From assembly GCA_037140715.1 (NCBI GenBank), contig JBAXDX010000062.1, forward strand, positions 1 to 16,991: a stretch of DNA of 16,991 nucleotides. The letters are read 5' to 3'. The position numbers and the translations under genes are program-made. The stretch is from JAUZPB01 sp037140715. Lineage in GTDB: Bacteria > Bacteroidota > Ignavibacteria > Ignavibacteriales > SURF-24. Positions 16,373 through 16,991 of the stretch are shown here, piece by piece; position 1 is the first letter of the stretch; each line of letters begins with the position of its first letter. Under the pieces are notes generated by a model. It did no database searches. It was not told the DNA's origin and was given only the letters and a program-made list of their open reading frames with translations.

Positions 16373-16399
16373 TAACCAATAAGATATAGAATAAAATAG
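16343..16399. mobile_element. Solo IS end (copy 2)
   Basis: GACTCTGCTGAAAAAGTCCC and the following bases to 16399 repeat the 15573-15630 copy in the same orientation. It truncates the DUF488 gene. Having two direct copies without a transposase suggests two separate insertions or a deletion between IS copies. Confidence 0.65.
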
Positions 16400-16527
16400 T
16401 GTTAAAAGTGCTCAGAAAATGGTAAATCCGGACAAATAACCGAGCACCTGATGCATACGATATACGAGTACGAAACAGTTAAAGAAATATCAGAACATGC
16501 GAAGCGGGACTACAGTCTTTATTCCTG
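16400..16527. repeat. Degenerate repeat related to 13781-13968
   Basis: Bases 16491-16511 (CAGAACATGCGAAGCGGGAC plus T) are identical to 13948-13968. The flanking TTAA-GAAT and an upstream CTGATGCATA (16449-16458, compare 13781-13790) are also shared. A frame reading YETVKEISEHAKRDYSLYS crosses this region and may be a relic of a transposase-like ORF. GTGCTC/GAGCAC arms lie near 16409-16446. Confidence 0.45.
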
Positions 16528-16991
16528 CTACTTCCCGCTTAACACAGCGACTTTACCGGTTCTCTCCTTCTCGACCGCAACAGCCTTTTCATATTTCGAG
16601 GCAAGCAACGCAGTATGCTTTTGAGCTGAATAACTAAAGGCTGTCTGATCATTTATAATTGAAATTACAAAGAGAACTATTATCAGATAAAAAGCGTACG
16701 CAATATTGGTGGAAGACCATTTCTTTAACAGCGCATAGTATAAATGAACTATTACAAACAGAATAAATAAAATAATTACAGTAAATAAAAAGAAAGTTGA
16801 AGACAGTACACCGCCAGGAGTTAATAACAGGTTAATCAGAACAACCGCCGGCATTGAAATAATCGGAATAATCGCCGATTTAATGGAAAATTTCTTTAGA
16901 AATTCAAGATATTCTTTATCCAGCATTTCTTCCGGCCTGAATCTGAAATAATAAAAAGATACTGCCCCGCTTGTGAATAAAAATGAAGCAA
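16528..16991 (-). CDS. Partial multi-pass membrane protein, possibly a stub of a membrane-anchored cytochrome c
   Basis: The frame is open through the right edge: upstream of the Met at 16926 it continues ASFLFTSGAVSFYYFRFRPEE, another membrane segment, so the real start is outside. Counting from that Met, three further membrane segments lie at about 15-35, 40-67 and 74-91. A soluble tail follows (QKHTALLASKYEKAVAVEKERTGK) and ends SGK at the stop (16528-16530). Tails of this kind ending in GK often lead into a heme-binding CxxCH domain in cytochrome c proteins, but no CxxCH follows; the sequence beyond is repeat debris. I infer a possible truncation of the heme domain. Function otherwise unknown. 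Confidence 0.5.
   Translation of the reverse strand, partial: ASFLFTSGAVSFYYFRFRPEEMLDKEYLEFLKKFSIKSAIIPIISMPAVVLINLLLTPGGVLSSTFFLFTVIILFILFVIVHLYYALLKKWSSTNIAYAFYLIIVLFVISIINDQTAFSYSAQKHTALLASKYEKAVAVEKERTGKVAVLSGK

Overview
The window looks like an accessory, turnover-prone stretch of a Bacteroidota/Chlorobi-group (possibly Ignavibacteria-like) chromosome. The basis is indirect: a primase with a BT4734-like N-terminus, IS ends and toxin-antitoxin remnants of types common there, and AT-rich coding. No taxonomic marker gene is present.

Left part (1-4764): the end of an integrated satellite- or plasmid-like element. A tyrosine integrase, two unknown proteins, a 64-aa protein and a primase-helicase all read leftward. 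The integrase abuts the 3' portion of a tRNA gene (CAU anticodon), which marks the attachment site, followed by the tRNA's own terminator. Two of the element's transcripts begin with leaders of the same unusual design: two interleaved pairings, the second a terminator hairpin just before the ribosome binding site. The primase is interrupted at a CTAG site by an IS end at the left edge.

Middle (4765-7660): a strictly phased 21-bp tandem array of about 43 units with a 252-bp higher-order period, then an MNT nucleotidyltransferase/HEPN pair in which the HEPN gene is thrown out of frame by one extra AT unit in an (AT)6 tract. Then comes a 680-bp stretch with repeats and a solo IS end.

Large gene (7668-13396): two long adjacent ORFs (573 and 1330 aa) are one gene. 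A 97-bp element with 18-bp terminal inverted repeats (16/18) and a CTAG duplication sits between them, and removing it with one CTAG restores an uninterrupted 1875-aa frame. The protein carries a DYDVD motif in a context resembling the single-chain, two-barrel RNA polymerases of crAss-like phages. The element's ends match the IS end in the primase in type (14/18), and share the CTAG target.

Right part (14356-16991): a tight three-gene operon of a probable ADP-ribosyltransferase-fold toxin, a small antitoxin candidate and a SecB-like chaperone, which has the layout of a toxin-antitoxin-chaperone (TAC) system. Then follow remnants: two direct copies of an IS end cutting a DUF4258 toxin gene and a DUF488 gene, an intact YgiT-type zinc-finger antitoxin, a decayed IS3-type OrfA, and at the right edge a membrane protein that may be the stub of a membrane-anchored cytochrome c.
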